In this document: positions 16,997-27,797 of the stretch, in pieces
Layout: every line of letters begins with the position of its first letter
How positions within the stretch are numbered: position 1 is the stretch's first letter
Assembly: GCF_008329905.1 (NCBI RefSeq)
Contig: NZ_CP032155.1
Location: 3,038,001-3,102,000, forward strand
DNA: 64,000 bases
Source: Mycobacterium sp. ELW1
Lineage (GTDB): Bacteria; Actinomycetota; Actinomycetes; Mycobacteriales; Mycobacteriaceae
Direction of reading: 5' to 3'
Translations under genes and position numbers: made by a program
Notes under the pieces: model-generated
The model's database searches: none
Told to the model about the DNA's origin: nothing
What the model saw: only the letters and a program-made list of their open reading frames with translations

Positions 16997-17485
16997 ATGA
17001 AAGTCATGCTGCGAGCGCTGGCCGTGGTGCTGTCCGCGCTGAGCATCGCGGTCGCGGCCCCGCCGACGGCCAGCGCCGACGATCAGCTGGCGTTCACCGG
17101 CACCACCCTGACCGGAGCGCCGTTCAACGGTGCGAGCCTCAAAGGCAAGCCGGCGGTCCTGTGGTTCTGGACGCCGTGGTGCCCGTTCTGCAACGCCGAA
17201 GCCCCCAACGTCAGTCAGGTGGCCGCGGCCAATCCCACGGTCACGTTCGTCGGTGTCGGCGCACGCTCCGATGCCGGGCAGATGCAGGCCTTCGTGTCGA
17301 AGTACAACCTGAATTTCACCAACCTCAACGACTCCGACGGATCCATCTGGGCCCGCTTCAACGTGCCGTGGCAGCCGGCGTATGTGTTCCTGCGTCCCGA
17401 CGGCTCGTCGACGTTCGTCAACAACCCCACCTCGGCGATGTCAGAACAGGAGCTCAGCGACCGGGTGCGCGCACTGGTGTCCTGA
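16997..17485 (+). CDS. secreted thioredoxin-like disulfide protein (MPT53/DsbE type)
   Basis: 162 residues. Signal peptide about 1-27 ending TASADDQ. Thioredoxin fold with active site FWTPWCPFCNAEAP (Cys-Pro-Phe-Cys) and the cis-Pro region VPWQPAYVFLRPDG. Extracytoplasmic members of this family in mycobacteria oxidise or reduce disulfides in exported proteins. ATG at 16997 has AGGAGGT at 16984-16990, 6 nt away, an ideal ribosome-binding site; an upstream GTG at 16916 has none. It sits 9 bp before the ccdA-like gene, matching the MPT53-CcdA pairing known in M. tuberculosis (Rv2878c-Rv2877c), where the membrane partner handles electrons. Confidence 0.9.
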   Translation: MKVMLRALAVVLSALSIAVAAPPTASADDQLAFTGTTLTGAPFNGASLKGKPAVLWFWTPWCPFCNAEAPNVSQVAAANPTVTFVGVGARSDAGQMQAFVSKYNLNFTNLNDSDGSIWARFNVPWQPAYVFLRPDGSSTFVNNPTSAMSEQELSDRVRALVS

Positions 17486-17494
17486 GCCCCGACA

Positions 17495-18351
17495 GTGGAC
17501 GCGAATCTGACCGGCCTGGCATTGGCCGCGGGGATGGTGGCTGCGCTCAACCCGTGCGGGTTCGCCATGCTGCCGGCCTACCTGACGCTGGTGGTGCGCG
17601 GTGAGGACGCCGATCCGGGCCGCACCGCCGCGGTGGGACGCGCCTTGGCGGCGACCGCGGCGATGGCGCTGGGCTTCCTTGCGGTGTTCGGACTGTTCGG
17701 GTTGCTGACGGTCCCGGTTGCCACAGCAGTCCAGCGCTACCTGCCCTACGCGACGATCGGCATCGGGATAGTCCTTGTCGCCCTTGGTATCTGGCTGGTC
17801 TCGGGCCGGGAATTGGCGTGGGGGCCTGCCGGACCGAGCTGGCGGGGGCGCCGACGGCGCGGCTGGGATCGATGTTCGGCTACGGCGTGGGCTACGCGGT
17901 GGCGTCGCTGTCGTGCACCATCGGGCCGTTCCTCGCCGTCACCGGCGCCACACTGCGCGCCGGGTCTCCTGTCGACGGCGTGCTCGTCTATGCCGCCTAC
18001 GCCGCCGGCCTTGCCCTGGTCGTCGGTGTGCTGGCGGTCGGAATCGCCTTGACCAGTACAGCTTTGGTGGACCGGGTGCGCCGGCTGTTGCCCTACATCA
18101 ATCGCATCAGCGGCGTCGTGCTGATCGCGGTAGGCGCCTATGTGAGCTATTACGGTCTCTACGAGATCCGGTTGTTCAGCGCGCAGGGGGATCCGGCCGA
18201 TCCGGTGATCGCGGCCGCCGGCCGTCTGCAGGGTGCGCTGGCCGGCTGGGTTTATCGGACCAGCGCCTGGACCTGGGTCGTGGTGCTGGCGGTGCTGATC
18301 GCAGCGGCCGCGGTGGTGCGGGTTCGACGCAGCCGTCACCCGCGGCGCTGA
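17495..18351 (+). pseudogene. CcdA/DsbD-like membrane electron-transfer protein, frameshifted
   Basis: The N-terminal frame from GTG 17495 holds ALNPCGFAMLPAYL, the first redox-cysteine motif of CcdA, and two more membrane segments up to IWLVSGREL. The C-terminal frame holds GSMFGYGVGYAVASLSCTIG (second redox cysteine), FLAVTGATLRAG and LLPYINRISGVVLIAVGAY. They meet between 17812 and 17850; the likeliest site is the run of five G at 17844-17848, where one more G gives SWRGAPTARLGSMFGYG. With one base restored it is 285 residues, six to seven membrane spans, the usual length. It would pass electrons from cytoplasmic thioredoxin to the secreted thioredoxin encoded just upstream. Confidence 0.85.
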
Positions 18352-18420
18352 TCGCCCGAATCCGCGCCTCGCGCGTGGATATACTCCGCTGCACGTTCCA
18401 TGCAGGGGAGAGGCAACGCG

Positions 18421-18735
18421 ATGAAGCGACAGTCGATGCGAACCTGGGGGGCTGCCGGGGCGGCAGTCCTGGCGATCAGCGGGGTGCCCGCCGCGATCGT
18501 GACGATCCAGCCCAGCGGTCAGGCCCACGCCGACGTCTGCGCCAGCGCAGGCCGCCGGGTCACGGTCAGCGGGTGCGCCAACCTGTCCGACGTGATGGCG
18601 CCCTACGTGCCGCCACCGTCGTACTACGCGCCGCTGCCGGAGGACTACCCGCCGCCACCGCCGCCGCCACCCCCGCCGGTGACCGGCTGCGTGGGGTACA
18701 ACGGCCGCTGGGTCAGCGCCGGCGGCTGCCGCTAG
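18421..18735 (+). CDS. small secreted proline-rich protein
   Basis: 104 residues from ATG 18421 (GAGAGG 7 nt upstream; an in-frame ATG at 18400 lies before that site). Signal peptide about 1-35 ending QAHA-DVCAS. Four cysteines (CASAGRRVTVSGC and GCVGYNGRWVSAGGC) frame a central run of prolines and tyrosines (PPPSYYAPLP, then ten prolines). The two outer Cys-loop units look like a repeated motif ending in GC. No known domain. Likely a cell-wall or secreted protein. Followed by a strong terminator hairpin. Confidence 0.8.
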   Translation: MKRQSMRTWGAAGAAVLAISGVPAAIVTIQPSGQAHADVCASAGRRVTVSGCANLSDVMAPYVPPPSYYAPLPEDYPPPPPPPPPPVTGCVGYNGRWVSAGGCR

Positions 18736-18757
18736 CCACAACCACGCACCACAACGA

Positions 18758-18790
18758 CGAAACCCCGCGGGCAGTGCCCGCGGGGTTTCG
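18758..18790. terminator. bidirectional hairpin terminator between convergent genes
   Basis: A perfect 15-bp stem, CGAAACCCCGCGGGC (18758-18772) pairing with 18776-18790, around a 3-nt loop AGT, between the stop of the proline-rich gene and the stop of katG. The arms end in AAA/TTT on each strand. Serves both convergent genes. Confidence 0.8.
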
Positions 18791-18805
18791 CTTACTGCAA
18801 CAGAT

Positions 18806-21468
<2,663 letters not shown>

Positions 21469-21474
21469 GTTTTG

Positions 21475-21503
21475 ATAGTTGTCTCTTTTCTGGAACCAGT
21501 CAA
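21475..21503 (-). promoter_or_regulatory. furA-katG promoter
   Basis: Minus strand: -35 TTGACT (21498-21503), a 17-nt spacer, and -10 AACTAT (21475-21480), followed by 6 nt and the GTG of furA. The AT-rich spacer between the two boxes is where FurA binds in characterised mycobacterial furA promoters, so the operator is inferred to overlap it. Confidence 0.75.
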
Positions 21504-21535
21504 GAGTTGTCCCGAAATGAATCCTGCGGAGCTGG

Positions 21536-21766
21536 TCAGGGGCTTTGTGCTGGATCGTTCTTCGGGTTGACGGTGGGGTTCAGGGGCGCGATCGGGGCCG
21601 GGCTGAAGCTGTTCGGCCCGGGCAGGGTGGCCTTGCTGGTGGGCTGCACCGAAGAACTCGACGGAGTGGGCGCCGGAGCGCTGTCCATGGATCCGCACGC
21701 CGGGAACACCACGGCGCCGGCGCCGGCCAGCGTGACCAGCCAGATCGCTCTCCTGGGACCCTGCAT
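21536..21766 (-). CDS. small exported Pro/Ser-rich protein, possible lipoprotein
   Basis: 76 residues. An N-terminal hydrophobic stretch (AIWLVTLAGAGAVVF) is followed by PACGSMDSAPAPTP; the Cys at about residue 24 could be lipidated but the FPAC sequence is a poor lipobox. The rest is low complexity (SSSSVQPTSKA, PNSFSPAPIAPLNPT). No known domain. It sits alone between furA and the MTHFR gene on the furA strand. Reading-frame quality and codon bias look genuine; function unknown. Confidence 0.62.
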   Translation of the reverse strand: MQGPRRAIWLVTLAGAGAVVFPACGSMDSAPAPTPSSSSVQPTSKATLPGPNSFSPAPIAPLNPTVNPKNDPAQSP

Positions 21767-21896
21767 CGCTGAAAGCTACCGCGTTTGGCGGCGCAGTAAG
21801 GCCGCGACCGCGCTTTCTGTATGGTGATCGGCGGATCGCGTCCGGCGGCCACCTCGGACCGCACCCGAAATCAGTCGTCTCGTCAGGAGCAGATTC

Positions 21897-22796
21897 GTGC
21901 CCCTCAACACCGTTGCGCTCGAACTCGTGCCGCCCAACGTCGACCGCACGCCGGACGAAATGCTGGAGGAAGCGCGCAAGGTCGTGCAGTTGTCCGCCGA
22001 GACCGGACTCGACGGCCGGATCCGGCACGTGATGATCCCCGGGATGATCGAGGAGGACAGCGGCAGGCCCGTCGAGATGAAGCCCAAGCTCGACGTCCTC
22101 GACTACTGGTCGCGTATCTCACCGGAGCTGCCCGGCGTGCGCGGGTTGTGCACCCAGGTGACCGCGTTCATGGACGAGCCGACGCTGGTCAGCCGGTTGA
22201 CCGCGCTGCTCGACGCGGGCATGGAGGGCGTGGCCTTCGTCGGTGTTCCGCGGACGATGAACGACGGCGAGGGCGCCGGCGTGGCACCCACCGACGCGTT
22301 GACGATCTTCTCCGAGCTGGTCCCGAATCGGGGCGCGATCCTGATTCCGACCCGGGCCGAGGAAGCCGGCCGGTTCGGGTTCAAATGCGGCCGGGGCGCC
22401 ACCTACGGGATGACGCAGCTGCTCTATTCCGACGCGATCGTCGGCTTCCTGACCGAGTTCGCCGCCACCACCGACTACCGCCCGGAGATCCTGTTGTCGT
22501 TCGGCTTCGTGCCGAAGGTGGAATCCCGGGTCGGCCTGATCAACTGGCTGATCCAGGACCCGGGCAATGCCGCCGTCGCCGCCGAGCAGGACTTCGTCCG
22601 CACGCTCGCCGCCAGCGAGCCGCCGGTCAAACGGCAGCTGCTGGTGGACCTCTACAAGCGGGTCATCGACGGCGTCGCCGACCTCGGGTTCCCGCTGAGC
22701 ATCCACTTCGAAGCCACCTACGGGATGTCCCGCCCCGCCTTCGACACCTTCGCCGAGATGCTGGCGTACTGGTCGCCGGCCCCATCCGCATCCTGA
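21897..22796 (+). CDS. mycobacterial-type methylenetetrahydrofolate reductase
   Basis: 299 residues, TIM-barrel resembling the non-canonical mycobacterial MTHFR group (M. tuberculosis Rv2172c and M. smegmatis homologues), which reduces 5,10-methylene-THF to 5-methyl-THF for methionine synthesis without the usual bound flavin. Recognisable stretches are ALELVPPNVDRTPDEMLEEA, VMIPGMIEEDSGRPVEMKPK, GLCTQVTAFMDEPTL and FGFKCGRGATYGMTQLLYSD. GTG start at 21897 has AGGAG 7 nt upstream. Followed after 12 bp by the degenerate enolase-family gene, so the two are probably one operon. Confidence 0.85.
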   Translation: MPLNTVALELVPPNVDRTPDEMLEEARKVVQLSAETGLDGRIRHVMIPGMIEEDSGRPVEMKPKLDVLDYWSRISPELPGVRGLCTQVTAFMDEPTLVSRLTALLDAGMEGVAFVGVPRTMNDGEGAGVAPTDALTIFSELVPNRGAILIPTRAEEAGRFGFKCGRGATYGMTQLLYSDAIVGFLTEFAATTDYRPEILLSFGFVPKVESRVGLINWLIQDPGNAAVAAEQDFVRTLAASEPPVKRQLLVDLYKRVIDGVADLGFPLSIHFEATYGMSRPAFDTFAEMLAYWSPAPSAS

Positions 22797-22808
22797 CGGC
22801 CGCAGCCC

Positions 22809-23765
22809 ATGAAGGAAATGATCGACTTCGACGGCGCACCGATTTTCGCGATCCCGGCGCGCGAGGACTATCGCGGCTTCGGCGGCTGCGAGGGCATGCT
22901 CCTCGAAGGCCCGCAGGGGTGGGGTGAGTTCTGCCCGCCCCGCACGGGCAGTGATCTCGTCGCGGCCCGCTGGCTGACCTCGGCCATCGAAGGCGGAACC
23001 GTCGGCTGGCCGGACCCGATCCGCGGCCGGGTGCCGGTCGCGGTCGCGGTGCCCGCGGTCGGAGCCGAGGAGGCGGCCGCGATCGCCGTCGCCAGCGGGT
23101 GCCAGACGGCCGACGTGATGGTCACCGGTCTGTCCGACGATGCCGACCGGCTCGCGGCGGTCCGCTGCGCCCTCGGACCGGACGCGTCGATCCGCTGCCT
23201 GGTCGACGGGTGGTGGGACGTCGACACCGCCGCCGAGACGATCCCCAGGCTGGACACGGCGGCAGTCGGTCTGCAATTCGTGCAGCAGCCGTGCGCGACC
23301 GCACGGGAACTGGCCGCGCTGCGGCGCCGGATCGACGTGCGGGTGGCGGTCGACGTCTCCGACCTCAGCAGCGACGGGCTGACGTTGGCCGAGGTCGCCG
23401 ACATCCTGGTGCTGGACGCCGCCCCGCTGGGCGGCGTGCGCCGGGCATTGCGGTTCGCCGAGAAGTGCGACCTACCGGTCGTGGTGTCCGGCGCCGATCA
23501 AACCAGCATGGGGCTGGCCAGCGGCTTGGCGCTGGCCGGGGTACTGCCGGAGCTTTCCTTCGCCTGCGGACTCGGAACCGCCGCGGCCCTGGCCGGCGAC
23601 ATCGTGCCCGCGGGACGCGCACTGATCACCGCCGACGGTTACCTGCCGGTGGCGCCGTCGGCCCCGGCACCCGACCTGCAGCGCCTCGCGGAATTCACCG
23701 TCGACGACGCCGAGCGCATCGCGTGGTGGCGCGAGCGGCTGCGCACTGCCCGAGAACTTCTCTAA
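22809..23765 (+). CDS. enolase-superfamily protein related to o-succinylbenzoate synthase, catalytic residues lost
   Basis: 318 residues, alignable by eye to MenC: FGGCEGMLLEGPQGWGEFCP at the start, QQPCATARELAALRRRIDV, LDAAPLGGVRRALRFAEKCD, PVVVSGADQTSMGLASGLAL, LSFACGLGTAA. Positions that do chemistry in mycobacterial MenC differ: the K of VKV is M (VMVTG), the E of EQPCA is Q, the E of ADES is V (VDVSD), and the K of LKVAPLGG is D. Only the first metal Asp (CLVDGWW) remains clear. So an active OSBS role in menaquinone synthesis is unlikely. Adjacent to the MTHFR gene. Automatic pipelines will probably call it menC; I would not. Confidence 0.8.
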   Translation: MKEMIDFDGAPIFAIPAREDYRGFGGCEGMLLEGPQGWGEFCPPRTGSDLVAARWLTSAIEGGTVGWPDPIRGRVPVAVAVPAVGAEEAAAIAVASGCQTADVMVTGLSDDADRLAAVRCALGPDASIRCLVDGWWDVDTAAETIPRLDTAAVGLQFVQQPCATARELAALRRRIDVRVAVDVSDLSSDGLTLAEVADILVLDAAPLGGVRRALRFAEKCDLPVVVSGADQTSMGLASGLALAGVLPELSFACGLGTAAALAGDIVPAGRALITADGYLPVAPSAPAPDLQRLAEFTVDDAERIAWWRERLRTARELL

Positions 23766-23775
23766 GCGCCGCGGT

Positions 23776-23961
23776 TCAGCGGCGCGGACGCCAGGCCGCG
23801 ACGGCCAGCACGATGCCGACCAGCACGACGATCGGGCCCAGCACCGACCACGTCGTGGTGTTGCTCATCGGGCTGCCCTGAACCGCTCCGAAACCCTGCA
23901 GTGTGAACAACAGTCCGAACAGCGCGACCAGCACGCCGAGACCGCCGAGGACGTGACGCAT
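23776..23961 (-). CDS. two-span small membrane protein
   Basis: 61 residues from ATG 23961. Two hydrophobic segments: VLGGLGVLVALFGLLFTLQG (about 4-23) and VLGPIVVLVGIVLAVAAW (about 40-57), with an ...RPRR tail. The loop between contains SPMSNTTTW. The start lies 2 bp after the stop of the MOSC gene and shares its ribosome-binding region (GAAGGG), so it belongs to that operon. Resembles small actinobacterial membrane proteins of unknown function. Confidence 0.75.
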   Translation of the reverse strand: MRHVLGGLGVLVALFGLLFTLQGFGAVQGSPMSNTTTWSVLGPIVVLVGIVLAVAAWRPRR

Positions 23962-23963
23962 GG

Positions 23964-24944
23964 TCAACCCTTCTTTCCGCTGGGCATGGCCGCCGACACC
24001 GCCCGCATGACGGCCCGCTTCACCGTTGCCGCGCCGCCACCGGCGGTGGCGCTCAGGGTGGAACGGTTCGGTGGATTCAGTTGGAGCACATCACCTTCGG
24101 CGATCCGGCCGGCGCGCGTGACATTGCCGTAGACGCCCAGGCAGCGGCGGGTGTGCGCGGCGATGGTGCGGGTGATCTCCTTGTCCCGCTTGAGCTCGGG
24201 TTGCTCGTGGGACGGCATCACGCAGCGGATGGTCGGGATCATCGGCGCAAGCTCGGCGTGCGGGGCGTGCAGCCGCCCGCCACACCACTCCCACTCCGGA
24301 TGGGCGGCGGTGCTGGGGGAGTCCACGACCAGCGTCGGGCGGAACCGTCGCACGTCGAAATCGGAGTCGGGCGCCAGCGCCCCGAGGGTGGCCAGGCTCT
24401 GCTCGGTGATGATGTGCACGGGATAGGCATCCACATAGCTGCCAACCGGGGTGGCATAGCGGCTGATCTCCGCCAGCTTGCGCACCGGGAACATCGACAG
24501 GTCGGGCAGCGGCTCGTCATCGTCGAGTCCGAAGATCGTGCGCAGGTCGGTTTTGGTGGCCATCGGTCCGCGATACTCGTCGCGACGATCGATCGGCGGC
24601 AGCGGCCGAAGTTCCACCTCACAGTCGAGATATCGCGAGAGTGCTTGGTGCACAACCGGATCCGAGCTGGACACTTCGGTACCGTCCGGGAAGCCGATCA
24701 GCACCTCCGGTGCGTGTCCGGGCCCGGCGTCGGGTCCCGGCGGCTGCGCGTAGCGCGCCGTCAACCACAACAGACCGGGCAGTCGCTTGGCGCTGGTGGT
24801 GGCGTCGGACGCGACGTCACGCACCGCCCAGGTCCGGTCGGCGTGCACCCCCAGGTCACCGACGTCGGCCTCGGCAACCCGCTCGCCCCGCATCGATTTC
24901 ACCGGATAGCGCCAGATCGAGGTGATACGGCCGGCCTGAATCAT
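23964..24944 (-). CDS. MOSC domain-containing molybdenum-cofactor-binding protein
   Basis: 326 residues. The N-terminal MOSC beta-barrel domain opens with ITSIWRYPVKSMRGE, the usual motif. The MOSC domain follows with FPVRKLAEISRYATP, RRFRPTLVVDSP and, near the end, the conserved cysteine in TRRCLGVYGNVTRAGRI followed by GDVLQL. Related proteins bind the molybdenum cofactor through that Cys and act as mARC-like reductases or sulfur carriers. No partner reductase genes flank it. ATG start at 24944. Confidence 0.87.
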   Translation of the reverse strand: MIQAGRITSIWRYPVKSMRGERVAEADVGDLGVHADRTWAVRDVASDATTSAKRLPGLLWLTARYAQPPGPDAGPGHAPEVLIGFPDGTEVSSSDPVVHQALSRYLDCEVELRPLPPIDRRDEYRGPMATKTDLRTIFGLDDDEPLPDLSMFPVRKLAEISRYATPVGSYVDAYPVHIITEQSLATLGALAPDSDFDVRRFRPTLVVDSPSTAAHPEWEWCGGRLHAPHAELAPMIPTIRCVMPSHEQPELKRDKEITRTIAAHTRRCLGVYGNVTRAGRIAEGDVLQLNPPNRSTLSATAGGGAATVKRAVMRAVSAAMPSGKKG

Positions 24945-24961
24945 CTGCTCAGCCTAGAACC

Positions 24962-25969
24962 TCACTCCGCCGGCGAACGTCGGAGCGTCTTCGACGCCAC
25001 GATCAGTGCGGCCAGGCTGACCACCAGCCACAGGCCGAGCACGATGAACGGCAGCAGCCGCTGGTTGTGCGGGAAGTAGGTCGCGGCGTGGATCGCCGAC
25101 ACCGTCGCGCCGCTGGGCAACGCATGGTTGAAGAACGCGAACGGCTGCGGTAGCAGCGACGCCGACACCGCCCCGCCCGACGAGGTATTGCCCAGCAGGA
25201 TGAACACCAGCCAGGTCGGGATGATCGCCCATCGGTGGATCAACACCAGCATGGTCGAGTTGAACGACGCGGCGACCGCGATCTGAACCGAGATCAGCAA
25301 CCACAGCTGAGGAAACGGTGTGCTCAGCGCGCCCAGCACCGGGCCGGTCACCACGGCCAACGCCGCGCCACCGACGACGGCGAGCACCGCCATGCTGAGC
25401 AGCCAGCGTCGCAAGGTGAGCGTTTTGACGTTGGCCCGCAACTGGAACATCGTGATGAAGCCCAGGATCGTGGCGGCGATGACGAGATAGAAGGTGGCCA
25501 GCCCCGCCGGGTCGGACGGCGGCAGCGGATGCAGATCGACGATCGGCAGGATGAACTGTCCCGGTTGGGTCTGGTCGAGCTGGATCAGCGCGCGCGTCCC
25601 CGACGGATCGCTGGCGCTGGACAACAACAGCTGCGGCGGCTTCGACGTGGCGTCGATGGCCGCGGTGATGCGTTGCTGGTTGATCGCGGCGACCGCGGCC
25701 TCCCGTGTCGCGTACTCGTGGACGTTGAACTCATTGGGGTTGGTGCGCAACGCTTTCTCGAACGGTGCGGTGTCAGCCGTCAATCCGATGACGCCGACGG
25801 GCAGGTTGCGCGGCGAGGGCCGGCCCAACGCGACGGTGTAGGCCGCGGCGAAGCTCGACGCCAGCACGATGGCGATCGCGAGCACCGTGGCGACCTTGCG
25901 GATCTCCAGCGGGATGCGCCGAAATCCGCGCAGGGGAGCGTCCGGCGATTCCTCGGTCACTGCGGCCAC
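24962..25969 (-). CDS. ABC-2-type / YhgE-Pip-like integral membrane protein
   Basis: 335 residues. One membrane segment at about 27-47 (VATVLAIAIVLASSFAAAYT), then an exterior domain to about 160 (NLPVGVIGLTADTAPFEKAL, then ATREAAVAAINQQRITAAID), then five further segments (LATFYLVIAATILGFITMF onward). This is the topology of ABC-2 transporter permeases and phage-infection-protein relatives that move lipids or drugs; no ATPase gene is next to it, so transport is inference. The start ATG at 25969 lies 178 bp from the divergent qcrB-like gene. Confidence 0.78.
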   Translation of the reverse strand: MAAVTEESPDAPLRGFRRIPLEIRKVATVLAIAIVLASSFAAAYTVALGRPSPRNLPVGVIGLTADTAPFEKALRTNPNEFNVHEYATREAAVAAINQQRITAAIDATSKPPQLLLSSASDPSGTRALIQLDQTQPGQFILPIVDLHPLPPSDPAGLATFYLVIAATILGFITMFQLRANVKTLTLRRWLLSMAVLAVVGGAALAVVTGPVLGALSTPFPQLWLLISVQIAVAASFNSTMLVLIHRWAIIPTWLVFILLGNTSSGGAVSASLLPQPFAFFNHALPSGATVSAIHAATYFPHNQRLLPFIVLGLWLVVSLAALIVASKTLRRSPAE

Positions 25970-26147
25970 AGCACTCCTCGTCCTGGCGATGGCAGATCAA
26001 CCTACCTCGGTGGCCCGCCGCCGACCGGAAGCGCCGAGAAGTCTGACGTAAGAATGACCAACAGTCCCGACGGCCATCCGCGACGGACGTGGCTCCGAAC
26101 CACTCACGCCTGCTCAGTTCACCCGGGCGCAGCTTCGGAGGATCGCT

Positions 26148-27773
26148 ATGAAATCAGCCGCCACGCTCGCCGCATCCCAAGGCGATGCGATCGACTCTCG
26201 ATACCACCCGTCGGCCGCGGTCCGGCGGCAGTTGAACAAGGTCTTTCCCACCCATTGGTCGTTCCTGCTGGGCGAGATCGCGCTGTACAGCTTCATCGTC
26301 CTGCTGATCACGGGCGTCTATCTGACGTTGTTCTTCGACCCGTCGATGACAGAGGTCACCTACAACGGCGTGTACCAACCGCTGCGCGGCATCGAGATGT
26401 CGAAGGCGTACGCGTCCACCCTCGACATCACCTTCGAGGTGCGCGGCGGCCTCTTCGTCCGCCAGGTACACCATTGGGCGGCGCTGCTTTTCGCCGCGGC
26501 GATCATGGTGCACCTCGCGCGGATCTTCTTCACCGGAGCCTTCCGCCGGCCCCGCGAGGCCAACTGGGTGATCGGGTCACTGCTGTTGATCCTGGCCATG
26601 TTCGAAGGGTTCTTCGGCTACTCGCTGCCCGACGACCTGCTGTCGGGTACCGGAATCCGGGCCGCGCTGTCCTCCATCACCCTCGGGATTCCGGTGATCG
26701 GCACCTGGATGCACTGGGCGCTGTTCGGCGGCGACTTCCCCGGCGAGGTCCTGATCCCGCGGCTCTACGCCATCCACATCCTGATCTTCCCCGGAATCAT
26801 GTTGGCGCTCATCGGTCTTCACCTGGCGCTGGTGTGGTTCCAGAAGCACACCCAGTTCCCCGGCCCCGGCCGCACCGAGAAGAACGTCGTCGGTGTGCGG
26901 GTCATGCCGGTGTTCGCGGTGAAGTCCGGTGGGTTCTTCGCGGTGACCGTCGGCATCCTCGGCTTGATGGGCGGCCTGCTGCAGATCAACCCGATCTGGC
27001 AGCTCGGCCCGTACAAGCCGGCGCAGGTGTCGGCGGGCAGCCAGCCCGACTTCTACCTGATGTGGACCGACGGGCTGATCCGGTTGTGGCCGGCGTGGGA
27101 GATCTACATCGGCAACCACACCATCCCGGCGGCGGTGGCGGTCGCCGTCCTGATGGGCGTCATCTTCCTGGTGCTCATCGCCTACCCGTGGATCGAGAAG
27201 CGGTTCACCGGCGATGACGCGCACCACAACCTGCTGCAGCGGCCGCGGGACGCCCCGGTGCGCACGGGCATCGGCGCCATGGCGATCGCGTTCTACATCG
27301 TGCTGACCTACAGCGCGATGAACGACATCATCGCCTACACCTTCCACATCTCGCTGAACGCGACGACGTGGATCGGCCGGATCGGGATGGTGGTGCTGCC
27401 GCCGCTGGTCTTCTTCATCACCTACCGCTGGGCCATCGCGTTGCAGCGCAGCGACCGGGAGGTGCTCGAGCACGGCGTCGAGACCGGCATCCTCAAGCGG
27501 CTGCCGCACGGCGCGTACGTCGAGTTGCATCAGCCGCTGGGGCCGGTCGACGCCGACGGCCACCCGATCGCGCTGGAATACCAGGGCGCTCCGGTGCCCA
27601 AGCGGATGAACAAGCTCGGCTCCGGCGGCAAGACCGGCCACGGCAGCTTCCTCACCGCCGATCCGGCCGACGAGGACGCCGCGCTCACCGAGGCGGCCCA
27701 CGCCGCAGAGCAGCGGGCACGCACCGCGCTCAAAGAGCGTCAGGCGCTCGACGGATCCGCGCACGGGCGGTGA
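26148..27773 (+). CDS. qcrB: cytochrome bc1 complex cytochrome b subunit, solitary copy
   Basis: 541 residues, actinobacterial QcrB architecture: N-terminal extension, eight or more helices and a long C-terminal cytoplasmic tail. Haem-ligand histidines are in place ([20 protein letters not shown], and [20 protein letters not shown]), as is the quinol-site phrase [19 protein letters not shown]. Start ATG 26148 with GGAGG at 26137-26141. The canonical gene lies in a ctaE-qcrCAB cluster, but here there is no qcrC, qcrA or oxidase gene on either side. It is therefore a second, stand-alone copy. It might swap into the bc1-aa3 supercomplex under particular conditions. Confidence 0.9.
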   Translation: MKSAATLAASQGDAIDSRYHPSAAVRRQLNKVFPTHWSFLLGEIALYSFIVLLITGVYLTLFFDPSMTEVTYNGVYQPLRGIEMSKAYASTLDITFEVRGGLFVRQVHHWAALLFAAAIMVHLARIFFTGAFRRPREANWVIGSLLLILAMFEGFFGYSLPDDLLSGTGIRAALSSITLGIPVIGTWMHWALFGGDFPGEVLIPRLYAIHILIFPGIMLALIGLHLALVWFQKHTQFPGPGRTEKNVVGVRVMPVFAVKSGGFFAVTVGILGLMGGLLQINPIWQLGPYKPAQVSAGSQPDFYLMWTDGLIRLWPAWEIYIGNHTIPAAVAVAVLMGVIFLVLIAYPWIEKRFTGDDAHHNLLQRPRDAPVRTGIGAMAIAFYIVLTYSAMNDIIAYTFHISLNATTWIGRIGMVVLPPLVFFITYRWAIALQRSDREVLEHGVETGILKRLPHGAYVELHQPLGPVDADGHPIALEYQGAPVPKRMNKLGSGGKTGHGSFLTADPADEDAALTEAAHAAEQRARTALKERQALDGSAHGR

Positions 27774-27797
27774 CGACGCCTCCTGGACAATCGAGCG

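Noticed and set aside
22809..23765. Calling the enolase-family gene menC
   Set aside because: Two catalytic Lys and two acidic ligands are replaced, so menaquinone synthesis is not supported.
25235..27217. Long open frame on the plus strand (660 codons) overlapping the ABC-2-like and qcrB genes
   Set aside because: Out of frame with qcrB and antisense to the other gene; no recognisable protein.
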